From contig JAIBCZ010000002.1 in assembly GCA_024679645.1 (NCBI GenBank), positions 1 through 51,793 on the forward strand: a DNA stretch of 51,793 bases, read 5' to 3'. The position numbers and the translations under genes are program-made. The stretch comes from Amphritea sp. (GTDB taxonomy: Bacteria; Pseudomonadota; Gammaproteobacteria; Pseudomonadales; Balneatricaceae). A model generated the notes under the pieces. That model was not told the DNA's origin. It saw nothing but the letters and a program-made list of their open reading frames with translations, and searched no databases. Of the stretch, positions 31,919 to 41,955 are shown piece by piece; position 1 is the first letter of the stretch; each line of letters opens with the position of its first letter.

Positions 31919-32857
31919 ATGAATACTAAGCGTACAATGCAGCAATATATTGCCTTGTTCTTCAAAGGGGTGATGATGGGGGCTGCCGATGTGGTTCCCG
32001 GTGTTTCTGGTGGCACTATCGCTTTTATAACCGGAATATATGAAGAGCTGATTAATACCATTAAGAGCTTCAATTTAGCCGCATTAAAAGTCTTGTTTGC
32101 CGAGGGGCCTAAGGTTTTCTGGCGTCAGGTGAATGGCAATTTTCTCATTGTGTTGTTAGCGGGGATTATCGCCAGTATTGCCACTATCGCAGGCGGGGTG
32201 CTTTTCCTGCTGGCGAATCATCCGATTCTTCTTTGGTCATTTTTCTTCGGTTTGATCCTGGCATCGGTGTGGTTGGTCATGAGTCACATCGAAAAATGGG
32301 ATCTTAATCTGGTCTGTAGCTTTATATTAGGCACTTTGGTGGCGTACCTGGTGACCAGTATTGCGCCTGTTAGTGTTGAGCCTACAGCCTTGATGGTGTT
32401 TATTTCGGGTGCAATAGCTATATGTGCCATGATTCTACCGGGTATTTCCGGTAGTTTTATTCTTTTACTGCTGGGTATGTATGCTCATATTCTTGCCGCA
32501 GTGAAAGGTGTTGATCTGCAGTTGATAGGTCTGTTCATGCTGGGCTGTGTGGTAGGCATTATGAGTTTCTCTCGTCTACTGAGCTGGATGTTTAGTCGTT
32601 ATCATCAGATGACGCTGGCGCTTCTTGCCGGTTTTATGCTGGGTTCGCTGAATAAGGTCTGGCCCTGGAAATATACCCTGGCTTACACGCTTAACCGACA
32701 TGGTGAGCAAGTGCCTCTGCAGCAGGAAAATATTCTCCCCTGGCACTTTGAGAGTATAACCGGCAGTCCCTCTTATATGCTTTTAGCCGCTGCCTTGATG
32801 CTGGGCGGTATAGCGATTATCGTAGTGATGGAGCGCTTTCAGGCAGCTAAAGGATAA
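31919..32857 (+). CDS. DUF368 family membrane protein, probable polyprenyl-phosphate translocase (PopT-like)
   Basis: 312-residue multi-pass membrane protein of the DUF368 family. The signature MMGAADVVPGVSGGTIAFITGIYE is at about residues 19-42 and the second copy-like motif ICAMILPGISGSFILLLLGMY in the middle, as expected for an internally duplicated transporter fold. DUF368 proteins (PopT) have been shown to recycle undecaprenyl phosphate across the inner membrane, alongside DedA proteins. Assignment of that activity here is by family. It lies between pcm and nlpD, where E. coli has no gene, in a stretch devoted to envelope and stationary-phase functions. A weak CGGA precedes the start. 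Confidence 0.88.
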   Translation: MNTKRTMQQYIALFFKGVMMGAADVVPGVSGGTIAFITGIYEELINTIKSFNLAALKVLFAEGPKVFWRQVNGNFLIVLLAGIIASIATIAGGVLFLLANHPILLWSFFFGLILASVWLVMSHIEKWDLNLVCSFILGTLVAYLVTSIAPVSVEPTALMVFISGAIAICAMILPGISGSFILLLLGMYAHILAAVKGVDLQLIGLFMLGCVVGIMSFSRLLSWMFSRYHQMTLALLAGFMLGSLNKVWPWKYTLAYTLNRHGEQVPLQQENILPWHFESITGSPSYMLLAAALMLGGIAIIVVMERFQAAKG

Positions 32858-32860
32858 ACT

Positions 32861-33715
32861 ATGGTGAGAGCAGTTGCAGATTGCATCAAAGTAGCGGCAG
32901 TGATTGTCGGTACCCTGATATTGTCTGCCTGTAGCTCCAATAGTCTCTATTCTCCTGTGGACGATCGCTCCATCGGCGGCCGCCAGCCGGTAAAAATTGT
33001 CTCGAGCCAGTCCCGTCCTGATCAGTATCGAGTGAGAAGGGGGGATACGCTTTACTCCATTGCTTTTCGTTACGGTTTGGATTTTCGTCAGCTGGCCCAC
33101 AGTAATGGCATCAGTAATCGCTATGAAATCTATCCGGGTCAAACATTAAAACTAAAAACTACAGCTTCCCCCCGAGCCGTAGCGTCAAGCGCTCCTGCTA
33201 AGTCATATCCTAAGAAAACGGTTCCAGCGCAGAAACCAGTCGTTACTCAAAAGCCAGCGAAGTCGGTCACTCAAGCTAAGCCTGTCGCCGTCAGACAGGC
33301 AGCTCCCGTTCGTAAAAAAGCAACATCTTCGACTAACCGGGCTCTGAGCTGGCGTTGGCCGGTGTCGGGTAAGATTATTCAAGGTTATAGCAGTCGCGGG
33401 AAAGTGAACAAGGGGATAAATTTTGCGGGGGCTAAGGGCGACCCGGTACGCGCGGCTGAAGCAGGCAAAGTGGTGTATGCAGGTAGTGGTTTGCTTGGAT
33501 ACGGAAAGCTTGTCATTATCAATCACAATCAGAAATACCTGAGTGCTTATGCTCATAACAGTCGCATTCATGTAAAAGAAAATGATATGGTAAAAATAGG
33601 CGACAAAATTGCTGAGATAGGCAGCAGTGGAGCTGCCCGTACAATGCTGCATTTTGAGATCCGTAAAGATGGCCAACCTGTGGATCCAATGAAGTATCTG
33701 CCGCGTAAACGATAA
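32861..33715 (+). CDS. nlpD: LytM-domain lipoprotein NlpD (amidase activator)
   Basis: Outer-membrane lipoprotein that activates the division amidase AmiC. 284 residues. Lipobox LSACSS (Cys about residue 25), LysM domain (YRVRRGDTLYSIAFRYGLDF...YEIYPGQTLKL, about 55-105), a lysine/alanine/proline-rich linker, and a C-terminal M23/LytM domain (KGINFAGAKGDPVRAAEAGKVVYAG ... LHFEIRKDGQPVDPMKYLP). The usual metal-binding residues of active M23 peptidases are not all present, as in E. coli NlpD, so it is likely a non-catalytic activator. rpoS follows; in E. coli the main rpoS promoter lies inside nlpD. Confidence 0.95.
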   Translation: MVRAVADCIKVAAVIVGTLILSACSSNSLYSPVDDRSIGGRQPVKIVSSQSRPDQYRVRRGDTLYSIAFRYGLDFRQLAHSNGISNRYEIYPGQTLKLKTTASPRAVASSAPAKSYPKKTVPAQKPVVTQKPAKSVTQAKPVAVRQAAPVRKKATSSTNRALSWRWPVSGKIIQGYSSRGKVNKGINFAGAKGDPVRAAEAGKVVYAGSGLLGYGKLVIINHNQKYLSAYAHNSRIHVKENDMVKIGDKIAEIGSSGAARTMLHFEIRKDGQPVDPMKYLPRKR

Positions 33716-33784
33716 ACATATCATTAATTGTAAAAATCTGTAACTAATAAGAATATAAGAAAAAGGTTACACGGGGTTATCGCA

Positions 33785-34777
33785 ATGGAAAATGTAGAAA
33801 ATAGCGAGCAGGACCTGGATCAGGTAGCGGTTGATTCAGATGCAAAGGAAACAGCGAAAGCCAAACCAGGCGCAGATCCTGCCTTTTTAAATAGCGGACG
33901 CGGCAAGGGCAGTATGGCTCATAATGACCTGCTCAACGCTAAGTCTCTGGACGCCACACAGCTGTATCTGAATGAGATAGGCTTCTCACCGCTGCTGACT
34001 GCGGAGGAGGAGGTTTACTTCTCTCGTCGGGCCTTGAAAGGGGATGAAGCGTCCCGTAAGCGTATGATTGAAAGTAATTTACGTCTGGTGGTAAAAATTG
34101 CCCGTCGTTACATCAATCGCGGGCTCACGCTGCTAGATCTTATTGAAGAGGGCAACCTCGGGCTGATTAGAGCGGTAGAAAAATTCGACCCTGAGCGGGG
34201 TTTTCGTTTCTCTACTTACGCTACCTGGTGGATACGCCAGACGATTGAACGGGCAATTATGAATCAGACCCGGACAATTCGTTTACCCATTCATGTTGTG
34301 AAAGAGCTCAATGTATATCTGCGTGCTGCCCTTGAGCTGGCGCAGAAACTTGATCATGAGCCAACGGTTGAAGAGATCGCTGATGCGGTAGATAAGCCGG
34401 TGGAAAATGTCGAAAAGATGTTCGGCCTGAATGAGCGGGTTACCTCGGTAGATGTCCCTGTGGGTAAAGATTCTGACAAAATGCTGTTGGAAACGATTGC
34501 CGATGAAGAGTCGTCAGATCCTGAGACGTTGCTGCAAAAATCCAATATTAGCGGCAACCTTGAAAACTGGTTGAGTTTATTACCTGAGAAGCATTCGGAG
34601 GTTCTGTCCCGCCGGTTTGGATTGCGGGGGTATGAGATGAGTACCCTTGAAGAGGTGGGTAAAGAGATCGGTCTGACCCGGGAGCGAGTACGTCAGATTC
34701 AGGTAGAAGCGCTACGTAAATTGCGTGAAATTGTTGAGCGTAACGGCCTGAGTGGCGAAGATCTGCTTAAAGAATAG
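33785..34777 (+). CDS. rpoS: RNA polymerase sigma factor RpoS
   Basis: Stationary-phase and general stress sigma factor. 330 residues. Region 1.2 ([21 protein letters not shown]), region 2 ([55 protein letters not shown]), region 3 with [11 protein letters not shown] (the region around E. coli Lys173 recognised by RssB), and region 4 ([20 protein letters not shown]). The 69-base gap after nlpD contains no obvious terminator. A bidirectional terminator follows. Confidence 0.98.
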   Translation: MENVENSEQDLDQVAVDSDAKETAKAKPGADPAFLNSGRGKGSMAHNDLLNAKSLDATQLYLNEIGFSPLLTAEEEVYFSRRALKGDEASRKRMIESNLRLVVKIARRYINRGLTLLDLIEEGNLGLIRAVEKFDPERGFRFSTYATWWIRQTIERAIMNQTRTIRLPIHVVKELNVYLRAALELAQKLDHEPTVEEIADAVDKPVENVEKMFGLNERVTSVDVPVGKDSDKMLLETIADEESSDPETLLQKSNISGNLENWLSLLPEKHSEVLSRRFGLRGYEMSTLEEVGKEIGLTRERVRQIQVEALRKLREIVERNGLSGEDLLKE

Positions 34778-34792
34778 TTTAAGTTTGTAAGT

Positions 34793-34835
34793 AAAAAAGG
34801 CTGTGGATAGATTAATATCCACAGCCTTTTTTTTT
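34793..34835. terminator. Bidirectional terminator between rpoS and mutS
   Basis: AAAAAAGGCTGTGGATA pairs with TATCCACAGCCTTTTTTTTT around a six-base loop. A tract of A precedes and nine T follow, so it serves both converging genes. mutS ends 8 bases beyond. Confidence 0.95.
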
Positions 34836-34842
34836 ACTGGTT

Positions 34843-37434
34843 TTAGCGTCTTTCTGCAGTCTTCTTTAGGCTGTAGACCAGATCCAGTGCCTGTCTGGGT
34901 GTCAGGTTATCGGGATCAAGGGCTTTCAGTTGCTCCAGAGCCGGGTGGGGCTTGGGCGCGACGAACAGATCATCCTGGACAGGAGGGGGCTGGCGGCGTT
35001 GTTCGGCCTGTCCGGTATCTTCTTCCAACTGTATCAGCTTTTGTCTGGCCCGGAGAATAACGTGTTCCGGAACCCCCGCCAGCTGGGCTACCTGAAGGCC
35101 ATAGCTCTGGCTGGCAGGACCTTCCTGAACTTCATGCATAAAGACGATATGGTCCTGATGTTCCATTGCGGTCAGGTGTACATTAAAGACTCCCTGGCAT
35201 AGTTCTGGTAGCACAGTGAGCTCAAAATAATGGGTGGCAAACAGGGTCATCGCTTTGACATCATTGGCCAGATATTCAGCGGCGGACCAGGCTAGCGACA
35301 GGCCGTCGAAGGTACTGGTACCTCGGCCAACCTCATCCATCAAGACCAGGCTTTGTTCAGTGGCGTTGTGCAAAATATTGGCGGTTTCAGTCATCTCCAC
35401 CATAAAGGTAGAGCGTCCGCCAGCCAGATCATCGGAAGATCCCATGCGGGTGAAAATACGGTCTACCAGTCCGATGGATGCGGCTTGTGCCGGCACGTAA
35501 CTGCCGATGTGAGCCAACAAAGTGATCAGGGCTGCCTGGCGCATATAGGTCGATTTACCGCCCATGTTGGGGCCTGTGATAATCAACATTTGTCGTTCAG
35601 GCGACAGGCTTAGGCTATTGGCGACAAAGGGATCATCCAACACATCTTCAACCACCGGGTGACGACCAGAGGTAATGTTAATTGACGGTGCTTCGGTGAG
35701 TGTGGGTGCGACATAATCAAGACTATCGGCACGTTCGGCCAGATTGGCCAGTACATCAAGTTCCGCAAGGGCTGCGGCACTGTCCTGTAAGTCGGCCAGT
35801 TGGGCGGCAAGGGTTTCTACTAATGCTTCATAAAGCGCTTTCTCGCGTCCCAGTGCTCTGCTCTTAGCGCTGAGGGCTTTGTCTTCAAACTCTTTGAGTT
35901 CAGGCGTGATATAGCGTTCAGCATTTTTCAGGGTTTGACGGCGGATATAGTCTGCGGGTATTTCAGCGTTTTGGGCTTTGCCAATTTCGATGAAATAACC
36001 ATGCACACGGTTGTAGCCTACTTTAAGTGTGGCTATCCCGGTGCGCTCTCGCTCCCGGGTTTCAAGCTCTACCAGGTAAGCGCCGGCATTTTCGCTCAGG
36101 CCTCTCAGTTCATCCAGTTCAGCATCGTAGCCGTTTGCTATGACCCCGCCATCGCGAATGACGACAGGAGGATTTTCAACAATAGCCTTAGTTAACAGGT
36201 CGCTTAGCTCTGGGAAGGTGCGAGCCGTTTCTTTGAGGCTATTGAGAAGAGGTGCCTGCGCTGTGTCTAATAGATCTTGTAGCTCAGGTAAAACCTGAAA
36301 GGCATTTTTAAGTCGTTCCAGATCACGAGGGCGTGCAGAACGGAGCGCTACCCGTGCCAGTACTCGTTCAATATCACCGATCTGTTTAAGAGAGGGTGAA
36401 AGTTGTTCAAAGCGATAATCACTGATTAGCCACTGCAGTGCTTCCTGCCTTGATGTCAGTGTGTTTAAACAGCGCAGGGGGCGATTAAGCCAACGACGTA
36501 GCATCCGGCTGCCCATCGGCGTGGCTGTTTTATCGATCACAGACGCCAGGGTATTATCCCGGCCTCCTGCCAGGTTTATATCTATTTCAAGGTTTTTCCG
36601 GGTAGCAGCATCAAGGATGACGCTTTCATCTCGTTGTTCCAGGGTTAAGCGGCGAATATGGGGCAGAGAGGTGCGCTGGGTGTCCTTGGCGTATTGCAGC
36701 AAGCACCCTGCAGCGCCCAGAGCAACGGGTAGATGATCACACCCGAATCCGGTCAGATCTTTTGTGTGAAACTGCTGGCAAAGCAGGCGTTCAGCGGTTT
36801 CCAGCTCAAAATTCCAGGGTGCCTGGGGACGAAGTCCTTTATAGACTTTTAATTGTTCCGATAGTGAGTGCGCATCGTTGAATAGCACTTCGGCAGGTTT
36901 AAGCCGTTCCAGTTCACCATGAAGCGCTTCTTCGCCTTGAATCTCAAGCAGGCTGAAGCGCCCGGTGCTGATATCGACAATGGCGATACCGTAGTGTTGT
37001 AAATTAGTATTAACAGCGATGAGAAGGCTGTCACTGCGCTCATCAAGCAAGGCCTCGTCGCTGAGTGTGCCCGGCGTGACAATGCGCATGACCTTGCGCT
37101 CAACCGGTCCTTTACTGGTGGCTGGGTCGCCGACCTGCTCACAGATAGCGACTGATTCGCCTGCACGGACAATTTTAGCAATATAACCATCAGCAGAATG
37201 GTAAGGAATACCGGCCATCGGAATAGGATCACCACCTGACTTCCCTCTAGCTGTTAGCGAAATATCCAGTAGTTGAGACGCTTTCTTAGCATCATCAAAA
37301 AACAGCTCATAGAAATCACCCATCCGATAAAAAACCAGCTGATCAGGATGTTCAGCTTTGATTTTCAGATACTGCTGCATCATCGGGGTGTGTTCGGGTT
37401 TGTTGGCCTTTGCGGTCGCTGTGTTTTTGCTCAT
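34843..37434 (-). CDS. mutS: DNA mismatch repair protein MutS
   Basis: Recognises mismatches and small loops. 863 residues (E. coli 853). N-terminal mismatch-binding domain with [11 protein letters not shown] (the Phe-x-Glu wedge), connector and lever domains, and ABC ATPase with [13 protein letters not shown] (Walker A) and [21 protein letters not shown] (Walker B/signature). Ends with helix-turn-helix dimer contacts and a short tail. It converges on rpoS. Upstream of it begins the accessory block; normally pncC/cinA-recA is close by. Confidence 0.98.
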   Translation of the reverse strand: MSKNTATAKANKPEHTPMMQQYLKIKAEHPDQLVFYRMGDFYELFFDDAKKASQLLDISLTARGKSGGDPIPMAGIPYHSADGYIAKIVRAGESVAICEQVGDPATSKGPVERKVMRIVTPGTLSDEALLDERSDSLLIAVNTNLQHYGIAIVDISTGRFSLLEIQGEEALHGELERLKPAEVLFNDAHSLSEQLKVYKGLRPQAPWNFELETAERLLCQQFHTKDLTGFGCDHLPVALGAAGCLLQYAKDTQRTSLPHIRRLTLEQRDESVILDAATRKNLEIDINLAGGRDNTLASVIDKTATPMGSRMLRRWLNRPLRCLNTLTSRQEALQWLISDYRFEQLSPSLKQIGDIERVLARVALRSARPRDLERLKNAFQVLPELQDLLDTAQAPLLNSLKETARTFPELSDLLTKAIVENPPVVIRDGGVIANGYDAELDELRGLSENAGAYLVELETRERERTGIATLKVGYNRVHGYFIEIGKAQNAEIPADYIRRQTLKNAERYITPELKEFEDKALSAKSRALGREKALYEALVETLAAQLADLQDSAAALAELDVLANLAERADSLDYVAPTLTEAPSINITSGRHPVVEDVLDDPFVANSLSLSPERQMLIITGPNMGGKSTYMRQAALITLLAHIGSYVPAQAASIGLVDRIFTRMGSSDDLAGGRSTFMVEMTETANILHNATEQSLVLMDEVGRGTSTFDGLSLAWSAAEYLANDVKAMTLFATHYFELTVLPELCQGVFNVHLTAMEHQDHIVFMHEVQEGPASQSYGLQVAQLAGVPEHVILRARQKLIQLEEDTGQAEQRRQPPPVQDDLFVAPKPHPALEQLKALDPDNLTPRQALDLVYSLKKTAERR

Positions 37435-38150
37435 TATCTGTCTATTCTACCGCTATAAAACGAGTGGTTAGGTTTGGATGATTAGTTTTTTATTTCTATG
37501 GGACTAAATAGTAACTGCTGAATAATTCAAAATTGTAGTTTTGGTTTGAGAGGTAAACACTATGATTGTAGTGTCCAGCTAGCCTAAGCACTTAACCGCG
37601 CATTAACGAGGCGGTGATGTTCAGTAAGGCGTTTCAAACACGCCATGCAGGTTACCAAATCAGTTACTAAACCGCTATCGTCAAGAGCAAAAGAAGCGCA
37701 AGACTGTCGAACAAGAAACGTTAGATTTTACTTTGTCTGAAATGGTCGAATTGGACCTCAGGTAACAAATTGAGGATTGTTGGGTTCGTGGGAAAAAGAT
37801 GTTCCAAGTATAAGAACGAAGTAAGGATAGAAATAGGTAAGTATAGCTCTTGAGGGTGATGTTATCCGTGTTCGGGGTAACAGGGTAAAACCACTCGTTA
37901 CCTTAATAGCCATCGTCAGATACTTCATAAAATTGGGCCAGCTCTATGACAGGTATAGCTTCTTCAAGATGCTTTTTTGCAATTAGCCTTCTTATGTATG
38001 GCTGTTCGCTTGTTTGATTGATGCTGCTGGTTTCGTAACCAGCAGCGTCTAGTACAATCAAGTTGTGAACAACCTCTCAGAATTGCATAGCTAGGTTTTA
38101 TAGGTAGCGAGCCCTCGCGGCGATTTTAGATTTATTTCAGGTCCCAGCCC
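37435..38150. other. Gene-poor stretch between mutS and cysN/C
   Basis: About 716 bases with no ORF above the track's cut-off and no RNA gene I can recognise. One plus-strand frame (37628-37762, 45 codons, ending in a stop) reads like a coding remnant: a charged helix-like run with NRYRQEQKKRK and TLDFTLSEMVELDLR. I cannot assign it. The stretch must hold the mutS promoter and the end of the cysD-cysN/C transcript, but I see no strong terminator. Confidence 0.5.
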
Positions 38151-40052
38151 CTAAATCATCTGCTTAGATTTAAGAAGTTCGATGACTTTGTCGGCGGCCT
38201 GTTCAGGTGTCATCTCTACTGTTTTAAGGTCGAGCTCCGGAGCCTGGGGTACTTCGTAAGGCGAGTCAATGCCGGTGAAATTTTTCAATTCTCCGCGGCG
38301 TGCTTTCTTATAAAGGCCTTTGACATCCCGGTTTTCTGCGACTTCAAGCGGGGTGTTTACATAGATTTCAATAAACTCTCCCTCTTCCAACATATCTCTG
38401 GCCATCTTTCTTTCAGCCCGGAAGGGTGAAATGAAGGATGAAAGTACGATCAGACCAGCATCAACCATTAGCTTCGACACTTCTGAGATTCGACGGATAT
38501 TTTCTACTCGGTCTTGATCGGTGAATCCCAGGTCTTTGTTCAGACCGTGGCGGACATTGTCACCATCCAACAGGTAGGTATGGTGTCCAGAGGCCAGTAG
38601 TTTTTGCTCCACCAGATCAGCGATGGTAGATTTGCCTGAACCGGAGAGTCCGGTAAACCAGATCACGCAAGGCTTCTGGCTTTTTAGTGTTGCCCGTACT
38701 TCTTTATTCACTTCAGTATGTTGAACGGTAATGTTTGTACTTCTGCGAAGTTCAAAGTTTATCAGGCCAGCGCCGACTGTGTTATTGGTCATCCGATCGA
38801 TCAGTATAAAGCTACCAGTATCACGGTTGGCTTTATAGGAATCGAAGGCTATCTCCTGGTCAATGCTGATATTGCATTCGCCTATCCCGTTCAGGTCTAG
38901 TTTCTTGGCCGCCAGGTGCTCCATCGTATTGACGTTCACCTGATGCTTGATATCAGTGATTGAGGCGGTGACAGTTTTGGTGCCGATCTGCATCAAGTAA
39001 GTACGACCTGGCATCAGTGCTTCTTCGTGCATCCAGATGATAGTCGTCTCGAACTGTTTACCGATAGAGGCAGGATGTTCGGCTGAGGTGATCATATCGC
39101 CGCGAGAGATGTCGATCTCGTCATTCAGTGTCAGGGTAATAGACTGACCTGCTACTGCCTGAGGAAGGTTGCCATCATAGGTTGAGATGGTAGCAACGGT
39201 GCTCTCTTTTCCAGAGGGCAGTGCGCGAATCTTGTCACCCGGTTTGATAACACCACTGGCAAGCTGCCCCGAGAAACCCCGGAAGTCCAGGTTTGGCCTG
39301 TTAACCCACTGAACTGCCATGCGGAATGGTTCTTTCTGCATGAGTTCATCATCAACCTGAACCGTTTCCAGGTAGCCCATCAGTGTAGTGCCGTGGTACC
39401 AGGTCATGTTGTTACTTGGCTCGGTGATGTTGTCACCGGCCAGTGCAGACATTGGAATAAAAGTGATCTTCGTAATACCGATCTGCTTTGCAAATTCGAT
39501 ATAGTCTTCTTTTATCTTGTTGAAGGTGCTTTCTGAGTAATCGACCAGATCCATCTTGTTGATGGCAACTACAACATGAGGGATACCGATCAAGGATGCC
39601 AGGTAACTATGACGGCGAGTCTGGGTAAGGATGCCGCGGCGGGCATCTACCATCAGAATTGCTACGTCAGCTGTGGATGCGCCGGTAACCATGTTGCGGG
39701 TGTATTGCTCATGCCCGGGGGTGTCGGCAACGATAAATTTACGCTTATCGGTTGAGAAGAAGCGGTAGGCAACATCTATGGTGATGCCCTGTTCCCGTTC
39801 GGCGGCTAAGCCGTCAACCAGTAGAGCAAAGTCGATATTGTCACCCTGGGTGCCAAACTTTTTCGATTCAGATTCTACCGCTGCAAGCTGGTCTTCAAAG
39901 AGAAGCTTTGATTCGTACAGCAGCCGCCCAATCAGAGTGCTTTTACCGTCATCCACGCTGCCGCAGGTGATGAAGCGTAGCAGGCTTTTCTGTTCGTGGT
40001 CTTTTAGGTATTGGACGATATCTTCGGATATCAGGTCTGATGAATGTGCCAT
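38151..40052 (-). CDS. cysNC: Bifunctional CysN-CysC: ATP sulfurylase GTPase subunit fused to APS kinase
   Basis: 633 residues combining two steps of sulfate activation. Residues about 1-445 are CysN: GTPase P-loop [10 protein letters not shown] (31-40), [19 protein letters not shown], and EF-Tu-like beta-barrel domains; with CysD it forms APS from ATP and sulfate at the expense of GTP. From about residue 455 it is CysC, APS kinase, with P-loop GLSGSGKS (468-475), the [16 protein letters not shown] segment and [10 protein letters not shown], giving PAPS. Its start overlaps the cysD stop by one base (TAATG) with GGAGG upstream, so the subunits are co-translated. Such fusions (also called NodQ-like) are common in proteobacteria. 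Confidence 0.97.
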   Translation of the reverse strand: MAHSSDLISEDIVQYLKDHEQKSLLRFITCGSVDDGKSTLIGRLLYESKLLFEDQLAAVESESKKFGTQGDNIDFALLVDGLAAEREQGITIDVAYRFFSTDKRKFIVADTPGHEQYTRNMVTGASTADVAILMVDARRGILTQTRRHSYLASLIGIPHVVVAINKMDLVDYSESTFNKIKEDYIEFAKQIGITKITFIPMSALAGDNITEPSNNMTWYHGTTLMGYLETVQVDDELMQKEPFRMAVQWVNRPNLDFRGFSGQLASGVIKPGDKIRALPSGKESTVATISTYDGNLPQAVAGQSITLTLNDEIDISRGDMITSAEHPASIGKQFETTIIWMHEEALMPGRTYLMQIGTKTVTASITDIKHQVNVNTMEHLAAKKLDLNGIGECNISIDQEIAFDSYKANRDTGSFILIDRMTNNTVGAGLINFELRRSTNITVQHTEVNKEVRATLKSQKPCVIWFTGLSGSGKSTIADLVEQKLLASGHHTYLLDGDNVRHGLNKDLGFTDQDRVENIRRISEVSKLMVDAGLIVLSSFISPFRAERKMARDMLEEGEFIEIYVNTPLEVAENRDVKGLYKKARRGELKNFTGIDSPYEVPQAPELDLKTVEMTPEQAADKVIELLKSKQMI

Positions 40053-41812
40053 TAGAAGTAGCCCTCCTGCTTTTTCTTCTCCATGGATGCGGCGGAATCG
40101 TGGTCGATCATCCGGCCCTGACGTTCAGATGTTTTCGTTAGCAGCATCTCTTGAATGATGGCTGGCAAGGTGTCGGCGTCAGATTCAACGGCACCGGTGA
40201 GCGGGTAGCAGCCCAGGGTTCTGAAACGAACGTTCTTCATCATGGGCACTTCATTTGGCAATAGAGGCATGCGCTCATCATCCACCATGATTAGCGTACC
40301 ATCCCGTTCAACTACTGGACGCTCTGCTGCAAGGTAGAGCGGTACAATGGGGATCTGTTCCAGATAGATATATTGCCAGATATCCAATTCAGTCCAGTTA
40401 GATATAGGGAATGCCCGAATTGATTCGCCAGGGCGCTTGTTGGCGTTGTAGTTTTTCCACAACTCAGGGCGTTGGTTTTTCGGGTCCCAACGGTGATTAG
40501 AGGTGCGGAAGGAGAATATACGTTCTTTAGCTCGAGATTTTTCTTCATCACGACGAGCGCCGCCGAAGGCGACATCAAATTTGTATTTATTCAACGCCTG
40601 CTTCAGGCCTTCTGTTTTCATAATGTCGGTATGAAGAGCCGAACCGTGGGTGAATGGATTTATATCTTTCTCAACCCCTTCCGGGTTCTTGTAGGTGATC
40701 AGCTCGACACCCAGGTTTTTAACCAGCTCATCGCGGAAAGTGTACATCTCGCGGAACTTCCAGCCAGTATCTACGTGCAGAAGAGGGAAGGGAGGCTTCG
40801 AAGGATGAAAAGCTTTCATCGCCAGATGTAACATCACGGCGCTGTCCTTGCCGATGGAATACATCATGACTGGATTGTCTGCTTTGGAAGCTACTTCGCG
40901 CATTATTTGAATGCTTTCTGCTTCCAGTCTCTGTAAATGTGTTAGTGACATCGTGGTCCTCACATGTGCCTGAGTTGAAACGTTTTCACCCTTTTGCGGA
41001 GGTTGTTCCGTCTGGGTACTGTGTATTGATGTAGCATAAGTCAACAGGGTAAGCTTTGACTGATTAGCCAGCCATTGTTGAATATCAGTGAGCTTTGTTA
41101 AGGGGCTGCTATGAAAAGAAAGGACTATGTCCGACTTTACCTGATTGCTCAGTAATTCAAGAAAGCGAAGTATGCTTTTGCTATCCGGTTTGCTGCTAGT
41201 TGCAAGCCAGTATAGTTTGCCTCTGAAATCCTGAGCGTAGATAAAGTAACCGTTCAGTCCTGCTTCTTTCTGTTCTGCAGAATGTGATAGAGAGGACATA
41301 CCCCCTTTAAGTACTTTACCTTTAAATATCCTGGCTTTAAGCGCTTTGCCGGTTGCATCATTATCGTTGCCATTAAGTTCGGGGTGATGCTGTAATAGCC
41401 ACTCTTTAACGGTTTTTATTTTTTGATGTGCTGTCGGAACAGTGATCCCCCAGTCCTTTAGGTACCGATTGATCGTTTTAGCTGATAGCTCATGGTGGTG
41501 AATACTAAACCACTCCTGAACCTGCTGGGTGCTCCAGAGTGTGTTCTCTGCAGGCGGGCTTGAAAGCATAAATTCAAGGCAGTTATTTTGAGAGCCGGGG
41601 CCGGACTGTTGCGTTTTAGGGCGTCCGCGTTTGCCGGTGTTAACCGCTTTCCAGCCGCCTTCTATAAAACATTTATGGGCTGAGATTATAGTTGGATTAG
41701 AAAGTCCGGTCTTTTGTTTTATGGTGGCAAGCGTTTCTCCGCTAAGACGCAGCTGTACCGCTTCTTTTCTTAGCTTGTCTAGTTCTTTTGGCGAAAGACG
41801 CTTACCGCTCAT
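40052..41812 (-). CDS. cysD: Sulfate adenylyltransferase subunit CysD with an N-terminal IS630-transposase-like DNA-binding extension
   Basis: 586-residue frame. Residues 288-586 are a complete Cys[17 protein letters not shown]-loop [43 protein letters not shown] and C-terminal QEGYF. CysD normally has about 300 residues, so the first 287 are extra. They resemble an IS630-family transposase: helix-turn-helix about 18-50 ([22 protein letters not shown]), GKRGRPK linker about 60-66, winged-helix-like region about 90-125 ([10 protein letters not shown]...[14 protein letters not shown]), and a DDE-fold remnant about 188-260 ([16 protein letters not shown], then [20 protein letters not shown]). 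There the acidic residues are absent: the usual LDN motif reads LSF. ATG 41812 has AGGA eight bases upstream and a good promoter; a second, stronger ribosome binding site marks the standard CysD start at 40951. CysD is certain; the origin of the extension is an inference. Confidence 0.9.
   Translation of the reverse strand: MSGKRLSPKELDKLRKEAVQLRLSGETLATIKQKTGLSNPTIISAHKCFIEGGWKAVNTGKRGRPKTQQSGPGSQNNCLEFMLSSPPAENTLWSTQQVQEWFSIHHHELSAKTINRYLKDWGITVPTAHQKIKTVKEWLLQHHPELNGNDNDATGKALKARIFKGKVLKGGMSSLSHSAEQKEAGLNGYFIYAQDFRGKLYWLATSSKPDSKSILRFLELLSNQVKSDIVLSFHSSPLTKLTDIQQWLANQSKLTLLTYATSIHSTQTEQPPQKGENVSTQAHVRTTMSLTHLQRLEAESIQIMREVASKADNPVMMYSIGKDSAVMLHLAMKAFHPSKPPFPLLHVDTGWKFREMYTFRDELVKNLGVELITYKNPEGVEKDINPFTHGSALHTDIMKTEGLKQALNKYKFDVAFGGARRDEEKSRAKERIFSFRTSNHRWDPKNQRPELWKNYNANKRPGESIRAFPISNWTELDIWQYIYLEQIPIVPLYLAAERPVVERDGTLIMVDDERMPLLPNEVPMMKNVRFRTLGCYPLTGAVESDADTLPAIIQEMLLTKTSERQGRMIDHDSAASMEKKKQEGYF
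40949..40962 (-). promoter_or_regulatory. Internal ribosome binding site and start for free CysD
   Basis: On the minus strand TGAGGA lies five bases before ATG at 40951, which begins [13 protein letters not shown], the usual CysD N-terminus. This would give a 299-residue normal CysD from within the longer frame. No stop codon separates the upstream extension, whose last residues are VRTT. Whether both products are made is open. Confidence 0.7.
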
Positions 41813-41838
41813 TCTGAATGTCCTGTATAAGAATTGAG

Positions 41839-41867
41839 ATCATACAAAATTAACGGTATGCTGACAA
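41839..41867 (-). promoter_or_regulatory. Sigma-70-type promoter for the extended cysD-cysN/C operon
   Basis: On the minus strand TTGTCA, exactly 17 bases, then TATGAT preceded by TG. Predicted transcription start is about 20 bases before ATG 41812. This supports the long frame being transcribed from its own start. The divergent permease gene begins 143 bases away, so the same gap may hold a shared regulatory site; I did not recognise a CysB site. Confidence 0.65.
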
Positions 41868-41955
41868 ATATTCTTTGTTAAACATAATGTGTCTCGATTG
41901 GCTTGCTGTGAGATCTCTTTCAAGTTTGAATGACACTAATTAAATAAGTCGAAAT

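Noticed and set aside
34778-34842. Absence of fdxA between rpoS and mutS
   Set aside because: The gene is not universal at this site; a clean terminator explains the junction.
38151-40052. CysN-CysC fusion as a novelty
   Set aside because: Such fusions are well known in proteobacteria (NodQ type).
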